From contig PAUJ01000007.1 in assembly GCA_002713705.1 (NCBI GenBank), positions 27,793 to 38,187 of the forward strand: a stretch of 10,395 bases of DNA, in the 5' to 3' direction. Shown here in pieces: positions 6,973-10,395 of this stretch (positions are counted from its first letter, which is position 1; the number at the start of each line of letters is the position of its first letter). This DNA comes from Flavobacteriaceae bacterium (GTDB taxonomy: Bacteria > Bacteroidota > Bacteroidia > Flavobacteriales > Flavobacteriaceae). A program made the translations under genes and the position numbers. The notes under the pieces were generated by a model. The model had not been told where the DNA came from. It made no database searches and saw only the letters and a list, made by a program, of their open reading frames with translations.

Positions 6973-8316
6973 TTATAGATTGCGTACTGCGCTTTTAAAT
7001 TGCCTTCCTCTATCCTCATAGTCTTCAAACAAATCGAAACTAGCACAAGCAGGTGATAGCAATACTGCATCACCTCTTTTAGAAAGGCGGTAAGCAACCT
7101 TCACAGCATCTTCCATCGAATGAGTTTCTACCATAATATCAACTACATTTCCAAAGGCTCTTATAATTTTATCATTGTCTAAACCTAAGCAAATAATTGC
7201 TTTTACTTTTTCATTTACTAGCGGAAATAATTCACTATAATCATTTCCTTTATCAACACCGCCTACAATCCAAACAGTGGGAGCTTCCATGCTATCTAAA
7301 GCATAAAATGTTGCATTTACGTTGGTACCCTTAGAGTCATTAATGTATTTAACATTGTTGATCTTTAATACGTTTTCTAAACGGTGTTCTACACCCTGAA
7401 AATTCTCTAAACTTCTTCTAATAGTTTCTTTTCTAATATTTAGTAACTTTGAAACGGTTGAAGCAGCCATTGCATTTTTTGTATTGTGCTGGCCTTGTAA
7501 ACCTAGTTTTGGTATTGGCATAATAAATGGGTTGTTATCTATAGTTATTATTAATTCGTTATTTTTTATAAATGCACCTTTTTCTAATTCTTTTTTTACC
7601 GAAAAAGGCAGTAATTGAGATTTAATTGTTTTTTTTGAAATCCATTCATTTATCTTATCATCATCTGCATCATAAATAAAATAATCATCTTTTGTCTGAT
7701 TCATTACAATCCTAAATTTTGAATCTACATATGAGTCATAATCACTTCCATACCTATCTAAATGATCTGGTGAAAGATTCGTTAAAACTGCTATGTGTGG
7801 GATAAAATCTTTAATTCCATCCAACTGAAAACTACTTAATTCCAACACATACGTATCAATAGGTTCAGTTGCAACTAACTCCGCAAAACTTTTACCAATA
7901 TTCCCGGCTAAGGCAACATTCTTTCCAGCATCTTTTAAAATTTGGTATGTCATAGTTGCGACGGTAGTTTTACCATTACTTCCTGTAATTCCAATTAAAG
8001 TTGCATTAGTATATTTTGCAGCAAATTCAATTTCAGAAATAACAGCAATTCCCTTTGTTTTCAACCTCATTACAATTGGAGTATTATCTGATATACCAGG
8101 ACTTTTCATTACCAGGTCTGCCGAAAGAATTAAAGTTTCTGAATGAACTTCTTCTTCCCAATTAATCTCATGATGTAAAAGAACTTGTTTGTAGCAATTT
8201 TTAATTTTTCCATAGTCCGAAACAAAAACTTCAAACCCTTCTTTTTTTCCTAAAATAGCTGTCCCAACTCCACTTTCCCCGGCTCCTAGTATGACTAATT
8301 TTAAATTTTTATTCAC
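6973..8316 (-). CDS. murD: UDP-MurNAc-L-alanine--D-glutamate ligase MurD
   Basis: MurD is the cytoplasmic ligase that adds D-glutamate to UDP-MurNAc-L-Ala using ATP. The 447 residues have the N-terminal dinucleotide-like fold with ILGAGESGVG (9-18), KSPGIS (71-76), the P-loop GSNGKTT (112-118), ELSSFQL (159-165) and LSPDHLDRYG (181-190). K200 in DSKFRI is the counterpart of the carbamylated lysine. The C-terminal domain has QGVEHRLE (307-314), NDSKGTN (326-332), GGVDKG (352-357) and SPACASFDLFEDYEDRG (421-437). These last motifs are MurD-specific. The start codon is GTG; the upstream reading frame holds no ATG before an in-frame TAG, and the next internal Met is residue 70, past the nucleotide fold. 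It follows mraY by 26 nt. Confidence 0.98.
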   Translation of the reverse strand: MNKNLKLVILGAGESGVGTAILGKKEGFEVFVSDYGKIKNCYKQVLLHHEINWEEEVHSETLILSADLVMKSPGISDNTPIVMRLKTKGIAVISEIEFAAKYTNATLIGITGSNGKTTVATMTYQILKDAGKNVALAGNIGKSFAELVATEPIDTYVLELSSFQLDGIKDFIPHIAVLTNLSPDHLDRYGSDYDSYVDSKFRIVMNQTKDDYFIYDADDDKINEWISKKTIKSQLLPFSVKKELEKGAFIKNNELIITIDNNPFIMPIPKLGLQGQHNTKNAMAASTVSKLLNIRKETIRRSLENFQGVEHRLENVLKINNVKYINDSKGTNVNATFYALDSMEAPTVWIVGGVDKGNDYSELFPLVNEKVKAIICLGLDNDKIIRAFGNVVDIMVETHSMEDAVKVAYRLSKRGDAVLLSPACASFDLFEDYEDRGRQFKSAVRNL

Positions 8317-8342
8317 TTTAATTCTTTCTATCTTATATATTC

Positions 8343-9575
8343 TTATCTAATTTTCAAAGTAGCAATTGTTAGAATTGCTAGAAATATTCCAACAATCCAG
8401 AATCTGGTAACAATTTTACTTTCGTGAAAACCTGATTTTTGATAATGATGATGCAGTGGTGACATTTTAAATATCCGCCTTCCTTCACCAAATTTTTTTT
8501 TGGTGTATTTAAACCATCCCACCTGCATCACGACCGATAGGTTTTCAATTAGAAAAACTCCACATAATATTGGAATTAACCACTCTTTACGAATTGCAAT
8601 TGCTATTACAGCTATAATTCCTCCGATGGTTAGACTACCTGTATCACCCATAAAAACTTGAGCTGGGTATGCATTATACCATAGAAATCCAATTAGAGCT
8701 CCTACAAAAGACATGATAAAAATAGTAAGCTCTCCAGTATTAGGGATATACATGATATTGAGATAATCCGAAAAAATAACATTGCCAGAGACCCATGCAA
8801 ATAGCGCCAATGTAACTCCAATTATTGCGGAGGTACCAGCAGCTAAACCATCAATTCCATCAGTAAGATTAGCACCATTAGAAACTGCAGTTATGATAAA
8901 TATTATAATAGGAATAAAAATCAACCACACATAATCCTTAGCTTCTTCTCCTAACCAATTAATTAAGCTTTCGTAATTAAATTCGTTTTCCTTTACAAAA
9001 GGAATGGTAGTCAATAAAGTTTTTTCTTCAGGGTAAAACTCAGGCATTCTATTTCCTGAAACATTTTCAATAGAATTAGCAGCAGTAACTTTTTGCCTCT
9101 TTACAGTTATATCACTGTGAAAATACATGGTAGTTCCCACTATAATCCCTAAACCAACTTGTCCTATTACTTTAAACTTTCCTGAAAGACCTTCTTTGTT
9201 TTTTTTGAATATTTTTATATAATCATCTATAAAACCAATAATTCCCATCCAAACAGTTGTAACCAATAATAATACAACATAGATATTTTCAAGTTTTGCA
9301 AAAAGCAAGACCGGAATAATGGTCGCTAAAATGATAATAATTCCACCCATAGATGGTGTTCCAGCTTTTTCAATTTGTCCCTCTAGACCAAGGTCTCGTA
9401 TTGTTTCACCAACTTGCTGTTTTCTTAAAAATTTAATAATTTTTTTTCCATAAATGATTGCTATTAATAATGAAAATAGGACCGCCAATGCCGCTCTAAA
9501 AGTTAAAAACTGAAAGAGCCCTGCACCTGGAAATTGATAAGTTTTTTCTAAATAGTCAAATAGATAATACAGCAT
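8343..9575 (-). CDS. mraY: Phospho-MurNAc-pentapeptide translocase MraY
   Basis: MraY is the multi-spanning inner-membrane enzyme that moves phospho-MurNAc-pentapeptide onto undecaprenyl phosphate, making lipid I. The 410 residues show about ten membrane segments. Catalytic features are the aspartate pair GFIDDYIKIF (114-123; D117, D118), the early motif GTPSMGG (72-78), NLTDGIDGLA (236-245), the GDTGSL loop (310-315; D311, the third key aspartate) and the histidine motif PLHHHYQKSG (373-382). It is about 50 residues longer than the E. coli enzyme (360). The extra length is mainly a hydrophilic stretch at about 153-215, between the fourth and fifth membrane segments, as is known for Bacteroidetes MraY. 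ATG lies 3 nt after the murE stop, so the two are probably coupled. An A9 run falls in the KKK codons near residues 359-361. Confidence 0.98.
   Translation of the reverse strand: MLYYLFDYLEKTYQFPGAGLFQFLTFRAALAVLFSLLIAIIYGKKIIKFLRKQQVGETIRDLGLEGQIEKAGTPSMGGIIIILATIIPVLLFAKLENIYVVLLLVTTVWMGIIGFIDDYIKIFKKNKEGLSGKFKVIGQVGLGIIVGTTMYFHSDITVKRQKVTAANSIENVSGNRMPEFYPEEKTLLTTIPFVKENEFNYESLINWLGEEAKDYVWLIFIPIIIFIITAVSNGANLTDGIDGLAAGTSAIIGVTLALFAWVSGNVIFSDYLNIMYIPNTGELTIFIMSFVGALIGFLWYNAYPAQVFMGDTGSLTIGGIIAVIAIAIRKEWLIPILCGVFLIENLSVVMQVGWFKYTKKKFGEGRRIFKMSPLHHHYQKSGFHESKIVTRFWIVGIFLAILTIATLKIR
8486..8505. repeat. Short inverted repeat around an A9/T9 run in mraY
   Basis: CACCAAA (8486-8492) and TTTGGTG (8499-8505) are exact reverse complements separated by six T. 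Together they contain a run of nine T on the plus strand (8493-8501), read as A9 in the mraY message. It encodes TKKKFG just before the conserved GEGRR segment. The 7-bp stem is modest. Nine identical bases are a recognised place for polymerase or ribosome slippage; slippage here would lose the PLHHHY motif. It may just be lysine codon use in an A/T-rich genome. Confidence 0.45.
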
Positions 9576-9578
9576 AAA

Positions 9579-10395
9579 TTATTTATTTAGAGCTTTTAAT
9601 AATTCATTTATAATTTTAAAATCGTCAAAACCGAACCGTTCTCCTTTTATTTCTTGATAGGTTTCATGACCTTTACCAGCAATTAGAATAATATCACCTT
9701 CGTTCGCCAACTGACAAGCAGCTTTAATCGCTTGTTTCCTATCTGAAATAGAGATTGTTTTACTAAAATATTCTCCAGGAACTCCTTTTTCTATAGCTTC
9801 AATTATAGTTGCAGGATTTTCATTTCTTGGGTTATCACTTGTAAAAATCACTTTGGTACTAAGTGCCGCAGCTATAGCTCCCATTTTTGGCCGTTTAGAA
9901 ATATCTCTATCTCCACCACAACCAACAACTGTAATTAATTCTTCATTTTGGGTTCGGATTGTATTAATAGTTTCTAATACATTTTTTAAAGCATCAGGGG
10001 TATGAGCATAATCGACAATTGCTGTTATATTATTTTTAGAAATCAAATACTGAAACCTACCCTCAACACTTTCAAGTTCACTCATTAATTGTAATGTATT
10101 TAAGGTTTCTAATCCTAATAAATCGGCAGCTCCATAAATTGCTAATAAATTATATGCATTAAAACTCCCTATAAGCTTCACCCATAATTCTTGATTGTTT
10201 ATTTTTAATAACAATCCATTGAATTGGTTCTCTAATACCTGAGCCTTGTAATCTGCTATCGATTTTAATGCATATGTATGAGTTTTAGCATTGGTATTTT
10301 GAAGCATAACTTTACCGTTCTTATCATCAATATTCGTTAAAGCAAAAGCTGTTTTAGGGAGCTGATCAAAAAACATTTTCTTAACATCTCTATAT
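9579..10395 (-). CDS. murE: UDP-MurNAc-tripeptide synthetase MurE, 5' end off the window
   Basis: MurE is the cytoplasmic ligase that adds the third amino acid to UDP-MurNAc-L-Ala-D-Glu. About 271 codons are visible, the C-terminal part of a protein normally near 490 residues; the UDP-binding part and the P-loop are off the right edge. The frame is open to the edge: before the Met at 10376 it reads YRDVKK, matching the family's YxxxK segment, so that Met is not the true start. The first lysine of the pair (codon 10380-10382) fits the carbamylated catalytic lysine. Counting from that Met, motifs are GSFNAYNLLA (70-79), EGRFQ (105-109), VDYAHTPDAL (121-130), GCGGDRD (152-158), DNPR (181-184) and GKGHETYQ (234-241). 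DNPR is the known signature for adding meso-diaminopimelate rather than lysine. mraY follows after 3 nt. Confidence 0.97.
   Translation of the reverse strand, partial: YRDVKKMFFDQLPKTAFALTNIDDKNGKVMLQNTNAKTHTYALKSIADYKAQVLENQFNGLLLKINNQELWVKLIGSFNAYNLLAIYGAADLLGLETLNTLQLMSELESVEGRFQYLISKNNITAIVDYAHTPDALKNVLETINTIRTQNEELITVVGCGGDRDISKRPKMGAIAAALSTKVIFTSDNPRNENPATIIEAIEKGVPGEYFSKTISISDRKQAIKAACQLANEGDIILIAGKGHETYQEIKGERFGFDDFKIINELLKALNK

Noticed and set aside
1..10395. A mobile element, defence system, CRISPR array, tRNA or other novel system
   Set aside because: The whole window is accounted for by nine tightly packed housekeeping genes with intact motifs; no gap is longer than 55 nt and no direct repeat array or foreign gene was seen.

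Overview
The window is a low-GC (strongly A/T-rich) piece of bacterial chromosome carrying a division and cell wall (dcw) cluster. All nine genes are on the minus strand. In transcription order, from right to left, they are murE (5' end cut off) - mraY - murD - ftsW - murG - murC - ftsQ - ftsA - ftsZ (3' end cut off). Gene order, the lack of Shine-Dalgarno sequences before most starts, the long MraY with an inserted soluble loop, and protein wording such as PANFSTA in FtsW and QEQNSYAGITNK in MurG all point to Bacteroidetes, most likely Flavobacteriaceae. Genus or species cannot be judged from the sequence alone.

Right part (about 5750-10395): murE, mraY, murD, ftsW and murG follow one another with gaps of 3, 26 and 28 nt, then a 14-nt overlap. 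They cover addition of D-Glu (MurD) and meso-diaminopimelate (MurE, DNPR motif), loading of the pentapeptide sugar onto the lipid carrier (MraY), addition of GlcNAc to give lipid II (MurG), and septal glycan polymerisation (FtsW). murF is absent between murE and mraY, where many other phyla carry it. ftsI, expected just upstream of murE, would lie off the right edge.

Left part (1-4655): murC (L-Ala addition), ftsQ (divisome scaffold), ftsA (actin-like membrane tether) and ftsZ (tubulin-like GTPase). murC/ftsQ and ftsQ/ftsA each overlap by exactly 11 nt, which suggests translational coupling. The only sizeable gap in the window is the 55 nt between ftsA and ftsZ.

Coding density is close to 100%. 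No gap exceeds 55 nt, and I see no RNA gene, mobile element, CRISPR array or foreign gene. All nine genes look intact apart from the two cut by the edges. No undescribed system is apparent. The items most worth checking are a perfect 13-bp inverted repeat inside murG, an A9 run inside a short inverted repeat in mraY, GTG starts for murG and murD, a three-codon ORF overlapping the ftsZ start, and an edge artefact that would give murE a false start.
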